Below, one piece after another: positions 30,020 through 39,479 of a stretch of DNA of 64,000 bases. The stretch comes from Pseudomonadota bacterium (GTDB lineage Bacteria; Pseudomonadota; Alphaproteobacteria; Acetobacterales; Acetobacteraceae): assembly GCA_021801255.1 (NCBI GenBank), contig JAJYYH010000063.1, positions 1 through 64,000 on the forward strand, read 5' to 3'. A model generated the notes under the pieces. That model was given only the letters and a program-made list of their open reading frames with translations, did no database searches and was not told the DNA's origin. Numbering within the stretch: position 1 is the first letter of the stretch; each line of letters starts with the position of its first letter. A program made the translations under genes and the position numbers.

Positions 30020-30715
30020 TCAGTTCGCCGCCTTGAGAAAATCGAGCAGCTTGGTGAGGGCGGTGGTTTTGTCGGTTTTGTCGAGCACCGCCAGTTCCGC
30101 AGCCAGACGGTCGAGCGCCGCCTCGAAGATCTGGCGTTCGCTGAAGCTCTGCTCGGGCTGACCGGCGTTGCGGCGCAGGTCGCGCACCACCTCGGCGACC
30201 GCCAGCGGATCGCCAGAGTTGATTTTTGCCTCGTATTCCTGTGCCCGGCGCGACCACATCGTGCGTTTGATGCGGGGCCGGCCCTTGAGCACCGCGAGCG
30301 CCTCATCGAACAGCTTGCGCGTGGCGAGCTTGCGCAGCCCGGCGCTGCGCGCCTTGGCCACGGGCACGCGCAGCGTCATGCGGTTCTCTTCGAAGGTGAT
30401 ATGGATCAGTTCGAGATTATGTCCGGCGATTTCCTCGATGGCGATCCGTTCCACCTTGCCGACGCCATGGGTCGGATAGACGACATGATCGCCGGCGGCG
30501 AATTTCTCCGCCTTGGCGGGTTGGCGTGGCGGCGGCCTGCCGGTGCGATCGTCACGTGCGGGCCCGCCCGAGAGTCCTCCGCCCGCACTTGCCCCGCCCG
30601 AGCCTCGCGCCTTGTCGGCGGTGGCCACGGCTGGCGGCGTGGTCGTCTCGGATTCCGCCAGGGACCGTTCAGCGGTTCGGGCAACAGGGGCAGCGGCGGC
30701 CGCGGCAGCTTTCAT
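30020..30715 (-). CDS. CarD family transcriptional regulator
   Basis: FAAGDHVVYPTHGVGKVERIAIEEIAG (CarD/CdnL/TRCF interaction domain). Confidence 0.93.
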   Translation of the reverse strand: MKAAAAAAAPVARTAERSLAESETTTPPAVATADKARGSGGASAGGGLSGGPARDDRTGRPPPRQPAKAEKFAAGDHVVYPTHGVGKVERIAIEEIAGHNLELIHITFEENRMTLRVPVAKARSAGLRKLATRKLFDEALAVLKGRPRIKRTMWSRRAQEYEAKINSGDPLAVAEVVRDLRRNAGQPEQSFSERQIFEAALDRLAAELAVLDKTDKTTALTKLLDFLKAAN

Positions 30716-30981
30716 TCATAGATCCTCGTCTCTTGGGGCGAACAGAACCCGAGCGGCCTTGGGGCCACCGCATCTGCCTGATCCACCCGGATGCCTCGCT
30801 AGAGCGACACGCTCGACAAACGACCCTCGTGCAGAGCACCCTTCCCAGCAGCGCATGGCTGCCAGGTGGTCGCCACCGAGCGCTCCTCCAGTATCACCAA
30901 ACCTTAACACATTTTGCCGGCGCGGTCACCCTGGCTGGCAGCCACGCCCGCGGAAAATCATTTCTTGTCGAACCGCCAGCC

Positions 30982-31084
30982 TCAGAGCCTGAAAATCAAT
31001 CGAACTTGAAAAACGCTGCTTTCTGAAACCATTGGTTTTCCCGATCAACTCCGGCGCGCGGACATTCCTCGTCAAACTCTCAGG
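30982..31084 (-). repeat. Dispersed stop-adjacent element, copy A
   Basis: tcagagcctgaaaatcaatcgaacttgaaaaacgctg...cattggttttcccgatcaactccggcgcgcggacattcctcgtcaaactctcagg; aligns with copies B and C. Confidence 0.85.
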
Positions 31085-31098
31085 GCTGGGCCACAATC

Positions 31099-31431
31099 TC
31101 AGGGTTGGCCAGGCTCGCTGGAAAACAGTTCGGCCTTGCCCGGCTTGTCCTTCCACTCATCGGCATCGGCCGGAGGCGTGCCCTTGCGGGTGATGTTGGG
31201 CCATTGCGCAGCATAGATCCGGTTGGCCTCCAGCCAGGCAGAGGCGCGGTCGTCGCTGTCGGGAACGATGGCTTCGGCCGGGCATTCCGGCTCGCACACG
31301 CCGCAATCGATGCACTCATCGGGATGGATCACCAGCATGTTCTCGCCGACATAGAAGCAATCGACCGGGCAGACCTCGACACAATCCATGTATTTGCAAC
31401 GGATGCAGTTCTCCGTGACCACATAGGTCAT
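31099..31431 (-). CDS. fdxA: Ferredoxin FdxA (7Fe-8S type)
   Basis: [51 protein letters not shown]. Confidence 0.96.
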   Translation of the reverse strand: MTYVVTENCIRCKYMDCVEVCPVDCFYVGENMLVIHPDECIDCGVCEPECPAEAIVPDSDDRASAWLEANRIYAAQWPNITRKGTPPADADEWKDKPGKAELFSSEPGQP

Positions 31432-31466
31432 CGCTGTCTCCTCGATGGTAATGCGCCAATTCCCGC

Positions 31467-31832
31467 CTAGCGCGGCGGATATGCCGCCGATTCGGCGCTT
31501 GCGCAAGAGAGCGGCGGCGCGGTTTGCGGGCGCCCCGGAGGACAAGGGGCGCTCTCGGGAATAACCGCGAAGAGGAGAGCGGCGTCCCGCGCCGAGCCGC
31601 GGCGTGGGGCGAGCGCCCGCACGCGGAGCACGCGCACGTCAGCGCCGAGAAAAACCGTCAGTACATCGCCGATACGGATGCGGAAATCGGGTTTTGCGGT
31701 TGCCTGGCGATTGATCCTGATCCGCCCCAAAGTGACCAGTTCGGCGCAGGCCGTCCGGGTTTTGCGGATGCGTGCGCACCACAGCCATTGATCGAGCCGC
31801 TGGGACGCCGGCGCGGGGGTGGCTTCAGCCAT
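31467..31832 (-). CDS. S4 domain RNA-binding protein (HslR-like)
   Basis: [50 protein letters not shown]. Confidence 0.88.
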   Translation of the reverse strand: MAEATPAPASQRLDQWLWCARIRKTRTACAELVTLGRIRINRQATAKPDFRIRIGDVLTVFLGADVRVLRVRALAPRRGSARDAALLFAVIPESAPCPPGRPQTAPPLSCASAESAAYPPR

Positions 31833-34332
31833 GCCGGATACGCAACGCCGCGAGCGCTGCGAACGGGCCTTGGGCCGGCGAAGTCCCACCCTCTGGCCCG
31901 CTCCGCGGCAGGGTTGTCCGCAGCGCCCGGAGCAGCGGCGGCGCCGCCGCGTCTTGCGCGGGGATTACCCGCACGCCAAGCCGGCGCAGCACGGCGGGCA
32001 GCGCCGCCGCCTTGATCCCGAGCCGGCCGGCGAGACCCGCGGGGATGGGGCAAGCGCCGGCGCGGGTGGCATGGGCCAGTTCGCCGGCGACGCGTTCGGC
32101 GACATCGAGCCGGAGCAGTGCCGGTCCCGCCGGGAGCCAGCCGAGGGCAAGCGCAAACCCCTCGCCCGCCGCCGCGTCCCACTCCGGCGGCGGGGTCAGC
32201 GCGATGCGGCCGGGCGGCGGCAGCTCGGGAACCGCAACCCCGCGCGCCAGCGCCAGAAGCTGGGCGCGGAGCGCCATCGCGGCGGGTTTCAGCAGTGCCG
32301 GCATGAGCATGGCGAAGCGCCCGCCAATAATCCCAAGGCGCCGCAGCCGCGCGCGCGCATGCGCCAGCGTCGCCGGCGCGTCCTCGCCCAGATCGGCCGT
32401 AGCGACCACCCCCAGCCCCTCGCGCAACAGATGCAGGACACCGCGCAGCGCGGGGTCGTGCGCGGCGGCCGCGCTCGCGGCAAAAAGCGGCGCGAGTTCG
32501 GCGGCGATCCGTGCGTCGAGAAAACCCTGCACGCGCCGCCGCACCTGTTCCCGCGCCTTGCCATCGAGGAGTGGATTGTCCAGCGGCTCGGCGCGCGGCT
32601 GGCGCAAGCTCGGGCCGGGGCGGAGCCGGGCGACCGGCACGCCCTCCCAGGTGATGCGCTGGTCGCGGGTGAGGGTCAGCGCGCTATCCGGCAAACCCTG
32701 GAATACCGTGACCCGGCGCGCGATTTCCGCGCCCAGCGCCCGGCGGGCGGCACGCTCGACCAGCCGGCGCTCCGCGCCCGAGGTGCGCGGGTCGGGCAAA
32801 AAGGCAAACCCCGCGACCTTGCCCACGGCGTGGCCCTCCACCACCACCTCGCCGTGGCGGGTGACGGCGGAAAGCTGGGTCGCGCCGCTTTCTTCGAGGC
32901 GGCGCAGCAGGTGCGTCGCCCGGCGATCGACGAAGCGCGCGGTCAGCCGCTCGTGCAGCGCATCCGAGAGCAGATCCTCGACCGCCCGGGCCCGCGCCTG
33001 CCAGTGCGGCGCATCGGCCACCCAATCCGGCCGTGCCGTGATATAGGCCCAGACCCGGACACCGCTCAGACGCTGCATCAGCGTGTGGATATCGCCATCG
33101 GCGCGGTCAAGGGCCGCGATGTGGCTAGCGATCCAGTCGGTGGGCAGCGTTTCGTCACGCCCGACATGGTGAAAGACGCGGGCGCAGAAGCGGGCGTGGC
33201 TGTCGTCGCCGAGCTTGCGGAAATCCGGGATCGAGACGGCCTCCCACAACTGGGCGACGCGGCGGGGACGGTCGGCGAGCTTGCGGATCTCGGCCTCGCG
33301 GGCGAGTTCGGCAAGGGTCAGCAGATCGGTCGCGTCATTGCCGCGGATCAGGCCGGGGCGCGGTGGCGGCGCTTGGAGGCTTTCGAGCAAAGCGGCGGGG
33401 CTCGCGAAATCAAGCGCGGCATTGCGCCAGAAAATTTGCGCCAGCGGCTCGAAGCGATGCGCCTCGACGGCATCCGCCAGGGCGGCGTCGAGCGGCGGAC
33501 AGGAGGCGGTGGTGCCGAAGCCGCCATCGCGCAGCCCGCGCCCGGCGCGCCCGGCGATCTGGGCGAGTTCGGGGGCGGTGAGCCGGCGCGGCCGGCGGCC
33601 GTCGAATTTGCCGAGCCCGGCGAAGGCGACGTGATCGACATCCATGTTGAGGCCCATGCCGATAGCGTCCGTCGCCACCAGGAAATCGACCTCGCGGTTC
33701 TGATAGAGCGCCACCTGGGCGTTGCGGGTGCGTGGCGAGAGCCGCCCCATCACCACCGCGCAGCCGCCGCGCCGGCGCCTTATGGCCTCGGCGATGGCAT
33801 AGACCTCCTCGGCGCTGAAGGCGACGATGGCGCTGCGTGCGGGCAGCCGGGTGAGTTTCGTGGCGCCGGTGTGCAGAAGCTGCGAAAGCCGCGGCCGGGT
33901 CTCGATCTCGGCCGCGGGCACCAGGGCGCGGAGCAGCGGGCGGAGGGTCTCGGCGCCGAGGAACATGGTCTCGACCAGCCCGCGCGCGGCGAGCAGGCGT
34001 TCGGTGAAGATATGGCCGCGATCGGCATCGGCGCAAAGCTGGATTTCATCGACGGCGAGAAACTCGACCGGGCGGTCGAGGGGCATGGCCTCCACCGTGC
34101 AGGAGAACCAGCGCGCGCCCGGGGGCACGATTTTTTCTTCTCCGGTAATCAGCGCGACCCGCCCCGCTCCCTTGGCCGCAACCATGCGCTCGTAATTCTC
34201 GCGCGCCAGGAGGCGCAGCGGAAAGCCGATCATGCCAGAGGCGTGGGCGAGCAACCGCTCGATCGCGAGATGCGTCTTGCCCGTATTGGTCGGGCCGAGA
34301 ACCGATCGGATACGCGGCGCGAATCCCGCCAT
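31825..34332 (-). CDS. SUV3-like RNA helicase
   Basis: LGPTNTGKTHLAIERLL (Walker A), VDEIQLCADADRGHIFTERLL, ATDAIGMGLNMDVDHVAFAGLGKFDG, QIAGRAGR. Confidence 0.92.
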   Translation of the reverse strand: MAGFAPRIRSVLGPTNTGKTHLAIERLLAHASGMIGFPLRLLARENYERMVAAKGAGRVALITGEEKIVPPGARWFSCTVEAMPLDRPVEFLAVDEIQLCADADRGHIFTERLLAARGLVETMFLGAETLRPLLRALVPAAEIETRPRLSQLLHTGATKLTRLPARSAIVAFSAEEVYAIAEAIRRRRGGCAVVMGRLSPRTRNAQVALYQNREVDFLVATDAIGMGLNMDVDHVAFAGLGKFDGRRPRRLTAPELAQIAGRAGRGLRDGGFGTTASCPPLDAALADAVEAHRFEPLAQIFWRNAALDFASPAALLESLQAPPPRPGLIRGNDATDLLTLAELAREAEIRKLADRPRRVAQLWEAVSIPDFRKLGDDSHARFCARVFHHVGRDETLPTDWIASHIAALDRADGDIHTLMQRLSGVRVWAYITARPDWVADAPHWQARARAVEDLLSDALHERLTARFVDRRATHLLRRLEESGATQLSAVTRHGEVVVEGHAVGKVAGFAFLPDPRTSGAERRLVERAARRALGAEIARRVTVFQGLPDSALTLTRDQRITWEGVPVARLRPGPSLRQPRAEPLDNPLLDGKAREQVRRRVQGFLDARIAAELAPLFAASAAAAHDPALRGVLHLLREGLGVVATADLGEDAPATLAHARARLRRLGIIGGRFAMLMPALLKPAAMALRAQLLALARGVAVPELPPPGRIALTPPPEWDAAAGEGFALALGWLPAGPALLRLDVAERVAGELAHATRAGACPIPAGLAGRLGIKAAALPAVLRRLGVRVIPAQDAAAPPLLRALRTTLPRSGPEGGTSPAQGPFAALAALRIRHG

Positions 34333-34404
34333 GGAACGGAGTTTCGGGTGGCGCGCGGCGGAATGCAAGCGGCTTTCGCGGCAACCGGGTGGGGCGGCGC
34401 AGTG

Positions 34405-34502
34405 CCTGAAAATCAATCGAGTTTGAAAAAGGCTGCCCTATGAAAAAACTTATTTTTCGATCGATTCTGGGGCGCGCGGGTATTTGTGTTCCAACTCTCA
34501 GG
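34405..34502 (-). repeat. Dispersed stop-adjacent element, copy B
   Basis: cctgaaaatcaatcgagtttgaaaaaggctgccc...ggggcgcgcgggtatttgtgttccaactctcagg; TCA at 34498-34500 is the histidine-kinase stop codon. Confidence 0.85.
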
Positions 34503-35295
34503 CGTATCTCGCGGCGCACAATAGCCGCGTGGCGGGAAGTTCGAGGGTCACCCGGCTGCCAATGCGCGGCGTGGCCTCGATGGCGAGCCGCCCACCATGC
34601 GCCTCGATCAGGGCGCGGGCGAGAGTGAGGCCGAGGCCGATGCCGCGGCTGTCGAGGCCGTTGCCACCGCCCGGCTCGGGGACCGCAAGACCCGTCCCCT
34701 CATCGCTCACCGCCAGGGAAAATCCCTCGGCACGGGCCTCGGCGGTGATTTCAATCCAGTCCCCATGGTGCGAGGAGCGTGCGGCGTGGCCGAGAATGCG
34801 GATCAGCGCCTGGCGCAGGGCACGCCGGTCGGCCAGGAGCGAGAGGGTGGCGATCTCCGGGGCGACGCGCCATTGCCGCTGGCTCGGCCCAAGCGACGCG
34901 GTGATGGTGGCGACCGCCTCGTCGATCAGTGGCGCCAGCGCCAGCGCCTCCTCATGGAGCACCTTGCGGCTCGCGCTGGGTTCGAGATGCGCCTCGAGAT
35001 CATCAGCGAGGCCAAGCAGGCTACGGCTCAGCCCGGCGATCGCCGCGGCCGAGGCGCGCGCCGCCGCGATGCTCCCGAGCGCCTGTGCTTCGCCGAGCAG
35101 ACGGAGCGTGGTTTCGCGGCATTCGTGCAAGGCGAGGCCGACCAGGCGGGCGAGGGCCGCACGCCCGCTTTGCGCAAGCTCGGCTTTGGCCTGGGCGCGC
35201 GCGCGCGCCGCGCGCCAGGGCAGCGTCGCCATCAGCCCGCCCAATCCCACCCCGAGCGCCGTTCCCGAGAGAAAAACCGCCATCCTGTCCATCAC
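34498..35295 (-). CDS. Histidine-kinase-like protein (HATPase_c)
   Basis: LAVSDEGTGLAVPEPGGGNGLDSRGIGLGLTLARALIEAHGGRLAIEA; one N-terminal TM segment. Confidence 0.75.
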   Translation of the reverse strand: MMDRMAVFLSGTALGVGLGGLMATLPWRAARARAQAKAELAQSGRAALARLVGLALHECRETTLRLLGEAQALGSIAAARASAAAIAGLSRSLLGLADDLEAHLEPSASRKVLHEEALALAPLIDEAVATITASLGPSQRQWRVAPEIATLSLLADRRALRQALIRILGHAARSSHHGDWIEITAEARAEGFSLAVSDEGTGLAVPEPGGGNGLDSRGIGLGLTLARALIEAHGGRLAIEATPRIGSRVTLELPATRLLCAARYA

Positions 35296-35350
35296 GGCAT
35301 TCTGTCACGTCGATGGCAAAGTGCCGGTTAACGCTAGGCGAAATTTTACC

Positions 35351-36016
35351 CTATTCCGCCGCCGCGCGCAGCGCCGCACCGCCAGCGAGCGGGGCAAGCG
35401 GGGTGAGAAAGGCGAGGACGGCGAGGAGGAGGAGAAAATGCGGCCGCACCGGCAGGCCTACGGCCGCGGCGCTGCTGGCGCTGGTGGCGAAAATCAGCAC
35501 CGGCACGGCGAGCGGCAGCACCAGGAGCGGCAATAGCACGCCGCCGCGCCGCGCTCCGAGCACGATGGCCGCCCCGGCCGTGCCGAGAAGCGAGAGCGCG
35601 AACGTTCCCGGCACCAAGCAGGCGAGCAGCACGGGCAGGCCATTCGGGCTAATGCGTAGCATCACCGCGAGCGGGCCGGCGGCGAGCAGCAGCGGCAGGC
35701 CGGTCGTGAGCCAGTGCGCGGCGGCCTTGGCCAGGGCGATGGCGGCGGCGGGCAGGCCGGAGAGCAGCAACTGATCCAGCGTGCCATCCTCGAAATCGGC
35801 GCCGAACAGCCGGTCGAGCGGCAGCAAAGCCGCGAGCAGCGCACACACCCAGACGATCCCCGGCGCGAGCCGTCCCAGCGTCTCGGGGTTGGGGCCGATC
35901 GCGAGCGGGAACAGCAGGCCGGCGAGGAAGAAAAACAGCAGCACGGCAATCGTATCAGCGCCGTGGCGGAGTGAGAGGCGGAGGTCGCGCCCGATGAGCG
36001 CCAGGAGAAGGCTCAT
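35351..36016 (-). CDS. ccmB: Heme exporter protein CcmB
   Basis: FGADFEDGTLDQLLLSGLPAAAIALAKAAAHWLTTGLPLLLAAGPLA, hydrophobic, next to ccmA. Confidence 0.92.
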   Translation of the reverse strand: MSLLLALIGRDLRLSLRHGADTIAVLLFFFLAGLLFPLAIGPNPETLGRLAPGIVWVCALLAALLPLDRLFGADFEDGTLDQLLLSGLPAAAIALAKAAAHWLTTGLPLLLAAGPLAVMLRISPNGLPVLLACLVPGTFALSLLGTAGAAIVLGARRGGVLLPLLVLPLAVPVLIFATSASSAAAVGLPVRPHFLLLLAVLAFLTPLAPLAGGAALRAAAE

Positions 36017-36666
36017 TGGAGCGCCAGTTCCGCTGCCCCGGCGAGCGGCAGCGGCAGATGGGTCGCGGCGATCACCATCCCGCCCTTGTCGCGATGGGTG
36101 GCGAGCATGGCGCCCAAGCGCTCGATCGCGGCGGCGTCGAGCCCGTTGGTCGGCTCATCGAGCAGCCAGAGCGGCGCGGCGGAAAGCAGCAGCCGGGCCA
36201 GGGCCAGGCGGCGTCGCTGTCCCGCCGAGAGAAAACGCGCGGGCAATGGAGCGAGCCGGGCGAGATCGAGCGCCCCCAGCGCCGCCCCGATCGGACGATC
36301 GGCATGGCGGGCGAAGAACCGTAAATTCTCCTCGACCGAGAGCGCCATCTTCACGGCGTCCTGATGGCCGAGATAGGCGATCTGCTCGGCCCAGGCCGCG
36401 CGATCCGCAAACGCCGGGACGCCGGCCCAGAGCAGCGTGCCGGCCCCCGGCGCCAGCAGCCCGGCCAAGAGTCGCAGCAGCGTCGATTTGCCGGCGCCGT
36501 TCGGCCCCATCAGCAAAAGCGCCCCGCCGGGGGCGAGCTGGAACGAAATCCCCTCGAAAACCAGCCGCTCACCCCGGAAGGCCGCGAGATCGCGGGCCTG
36601 CAAGAGGTTGGCCCGCAACAGGGCGGGGGCCGCCGCTTCGTCGGTTCTCGCGGCGCTCTCGGGCAT
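36013..36666 (-). CDS. ccmA: Heme ABC exporter ATP-binding protein CcmA
   Basis: GPNGAGKSTLLRLLAGLL, LSAGQRRRLALARLLLS, LWLLDEPTNGLD; start MPESAART likely. Confidence 0.93.
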   Translation of the reverse strand: MPESAARTDEAAAPALLRANLLQARDLAAFRGERLVFEGISFQLAPGGALLLMGPNGAGKSTLLRLLAGLLAPGAGTLLWAGVPAFADRAAWAEQIAYLGHQDAVKMALSVEENLRFFARHADRPIGAALGALDLARLAPLPARFLSAGQRRRLALARLLLSAAPLWLLDEPTNGLDAAAIERLGAMLATHRDKGGMVIAATHLPLPLAGAAELALQ

Positions 36667-36785
36667 GCTGCTCCGTCGTGCTTGTCGCAGGGCGGGGTAT
36701 GGTCTAAGCGACGCCGTGTTGCAATGCACCCGCCGGCGGCCGGAGTGGGCGTCGCGCGGGCGCGAAGCCAGAGGAAAGAGGCGCC

Positions 36786-39479
36786 ATGAAGACCATCGGG
36801 CAGGACAGTCTCAACCTTCGCCGGACGCTGCGGGTGGAAGGCAAGAGTTACGAATATTTTTCCCTGCCCGCCGCCGCCGAGGCGCTCGGCGACATCTCCC
36901 GCCTGCCGTTCACGCTCAAGATCCTGCTGGAAAACATTCTCCGCTTCGAGGACGGCGCGACCTACAAGGTGGCGGACGCCAAGGCGATCGTCGCCTGGCA
37001 GAAGGGGGCGCATTCCGAGGCCGAGGTGCCGTTCCGCCCCGCCCGCATCCTGATGCAGGATTTCACCGGGGTTCCCGCCGTCGTCGATCTCGCGGCGATG
37101 CGTGATGGCATCAAACGTTTGGGCGGCGATCCCGCCCGCGTCAATCCCCTCGTGCCGGTCGATCTGGTGATCGATCATTCGGTGATGGTCGATGTTTTTG
37201 GCACCCCCGACGCGCTGGCGCGCAATGTCGAGATCGAGTTCGAGCGCAATGGCGAGCGCTATGAATTCCTCCGCTGGGGCCAGGAGGCGTTCGGCAATTT
37301 CCGCGTCGTGCCGCCGGGCACCGGCATCTGCCATCAGGTCAATCTCGAATACCTCGCGCAAGCCGTGTGGACCAGCGAGGTGGCAGGCCAGACCTACGCC
37401 TATCCCGACACGCTCTACGGCACCGACAGCCACACCACGATGGTCAACGGCCTCGGCGTGCTCGGCTGGGGGGTGGGCGGGATCGAGGCCGAGGCGGCGA
37501 TGCTCGGCCAGCCCACCGCCATGCTCATCCCCGATGTCGTGGGCTTCCGCCTCACCGGCAAATTGCCCGAGGGCACGACGGCGACCGATCTCGTGCTCAC
37601 CGTCACCGAAATGCTGCGCAAGAAAAGCGTGGTCGGTAAATTCGTCGAATTCTATGGCCCCGCCCTCGACCATTTGCCGCTCGCCGACCGCGCCACCATC
37701 GGCAACATGGCCCCGGAATACGGCGCGACCTGCGGTTTCTTCCCCATCGATCGCACGACACTCGACTATATGCGCCTCACCGGGCGTGACGCGCATCGGC
37801 TTGCCCTGGTCGAGGCCTATCTCAAGGCGCAGGGTTTGTGGCGTGACGAGACGACGCCCGAGCCGCGGTTTTCCGATACGCTGGAGCTTGATCTCGGCCG
37901 CGTCGTGCCCTCGCTCGCCGGCCCGAAACGGCCGCAGGATCGGGTGACACTCGGTAACGCGAGCCGCGCGTTCAAGACCGAACTGACAAAAAGCCTGGGC
38001 GTGCCCGCCAACGACGTCGCGACGCGCGCGAAAGTGGCGGGCAAGAACTTCGATATCGGCCATGGCGACGTGGTGATCGCGGCGATCACCAGTTGCACCA
38101 ACACCTCCAACCCCGCCGTGCTCATCGCCGCTGGCCTTGTCGCGCGCAAGGCCCGCGCGCGCGGGTTGAAACCGAAACCCTGGGTGAAAACCTCGCTCGC
38201 GCCGGGCTCGCAGGTGGTCACGGATTATCTCAAGAGCGCCGGTCTCGACGCCGATCTCGATGCCTTGGGGTTCAATACGGTGGGCTATGGCTGCACCACC
38301 TGCATCGGCAATTCCGGCCCGCTCGACCCGGCGATCGCGGACGCCATCGAGGAGAAGAAACTGGTCGCGGTCTCGGTGCTTTCGGGCAACCGCAATTTCG
38401 AGGGCCGCGTGCATCCCAATGTCCGCGCCAATTATCTCGCGAGCCCGCCACTCGTCGTGGCCTACGCGCTGCTCGGCACGATGGGCGAGGACATCACCAC
38501 GGTTTCGCTCGGGACCGGAACGGACGGCAAGCCGGTCCACCTCAAGGATCTCTGGCCAAGTTCGGCGGAGGTCGCGGCGGCCATCGCAGCCCACGTCACG
38601 CGCGAGAAATTCGTTGCCCGCTACAGCGATGTCTTCAAGGGGCCGGCGCAGTGGCAGCGCCTCAAGCTCGCCACCCATGAGGCGACCTATCGCTGGAACG
38701 ACGGCTCGACCTATGTCAAGAACCCGCCCTATTTTAGGGATATCGCGGCCGAACCGCCGGGTATCGCGGAAATCAAGGGGGCGCGGGCGCTGGCGATTTT
38801 CGGCGATTCCATCACCACCGATCACATCAGCCCCGCCGGCAGTATCAAGAAATCCTCGCCCGCCGGGGAATACCTCCTCGAACACCAGATCAACGAGCGC
38901 GATTTCAACAGCTATGGCGCGCGGCGCGGCAACCATGAAGTGATGATGCGCGGCACCTTCGCCAATATCCGCATCAAGAACGAAATGGTTCCCGGCATCG
39001 AAGGCGGCGTCACCAGGCACCAGCCTTCGGGCGAACAGATGTCGATTTTCGCTGCCGCCATGCGCTACGCGAAGGAAGGCGTGCCGCTGATCGTCATTGG
39101 CGGCAAGGAATACGGCACCGGGTCGTCGCGCGACTGGGCGGCGAAGGGGCCGATGCTGCTCGGCATCCGCGCCGTCATCGCCGAGAGTTTCGAGCGTATC
39201 CACCGTTCCAATCTGGTCGGCATGGGGGTGTTGCCGCTCACCTTCCACACGGGCGTGGACCGCAAATCGCTGCGCCTGGACGGCACCGAGACCTTCGACC
39301 TGCTCGGCATCGAGGAGCTGAGGCCGCGCATGGATCTGACGCTTGCGATCCATCGCGCCGATGGCGCCATGGAAAAAGTCGCGCTGCTGTGCCGTGTCGA
39401 TACGCTCGACGAGGTCGCCTATTGCCGACACGGCGGCATCTTGCCCTACGTGCTGCGAGGCATGGCGAAGGCCGCCTGA
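36786..39479 (+). CDS. acnA: Aconitate hydratase
   Basis: GTDSHTTMVNGLGVLGWGVGGIEAEAAML, ITSCTNTSNPAV, GYGCTTCIGNSG, GKEYGTGSSRDWAAKG. Confidence 0.97.
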   Translation: MKTIGQDSLNLRRTLRVEGKSYEYFSLPAAAEALGDISRLPFTLKILLENILRFEDGATYKVADAKAIVAWQKGAHSEAEVPFRPARILMQDFTGVPAVVDLAAMRDGIKRLGGDPARVNPLVPVDLVIDHSVMVDVFGTPDALARNVEIEFERNGERYEFLRWGQEAFGNFRVVPPGTGICHQVNLEYLAQAVWTSEVAGQTYAYPDTLYGTDSHTTMVNGLGVLGWGVGGIEAEAAMLGQPTAMLIPDVVGFRLTGKLPEGTTATDLVLTVTEMLRKKSVVGKFVEFYGPALDHLPLADRATIGNMAPEYGATCGFFPIDRTTLDYMRLTGRDAHRLALVEAYLKAQGLWRDETTPEPRFSDTLELDLGRVVPSLAGPKRPQDRVTLGNASRAFKTELTKSLGVPANDVATRAKVAGKNFDIGHGDVVIAAITSCTNTSNPAVLIAAGLVARKARARGLKPKPWVKTSLAPGSQVVTDYLKSAGLDADLDALGFNTVGYGCTTCIGNSGPLDPAIADAIEEKKLVAVSVLSGNRNFEGRVHPNVRANYLASPPLVVAYALLGTMGEDITTVSLGTGTDGKPVHLKDLWPSSAEVAAAIAAHVTREKFVARYSDVFKGPAQWQRLKLATHEATYRWNDGSTYVKNPPYFRDIAAEPPGIAEIKGARALAIFGDSITTDHISPAGSIKKSSPAGEYLLEHQINERDFNSYGARRGNHEVMMRGTFANIRIKNEMVPGIEGGVTRHQPSGEQMSIFAAAMRYAKEGVPLIVIGGKEYGTGSSRDWAAKGPMLLGIRAVIAESFERIHRSNLVGMGVLPLTFHTGVDRKSLRLDGTETFDLLGIEELRPRMDLTLAIHRADGAMEKVALLCRVDTLDEVAYCRHGGILPYVLRGMAKAA

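Noticed and set aside
31819-34443. 874-aa plus-strand ORF opposite the SUV3-like helicase
   Set aside because: Antisense shadow of a clear helicase gene; low-complexity composition, no family.
36510-39431. 973-aa minus-strand ORF opposite acnA
   Set aside because: High-GC antisense artefact; His/Arg/Asp-rich composition with no recognisable domain, fully overlapping a certain acnA.
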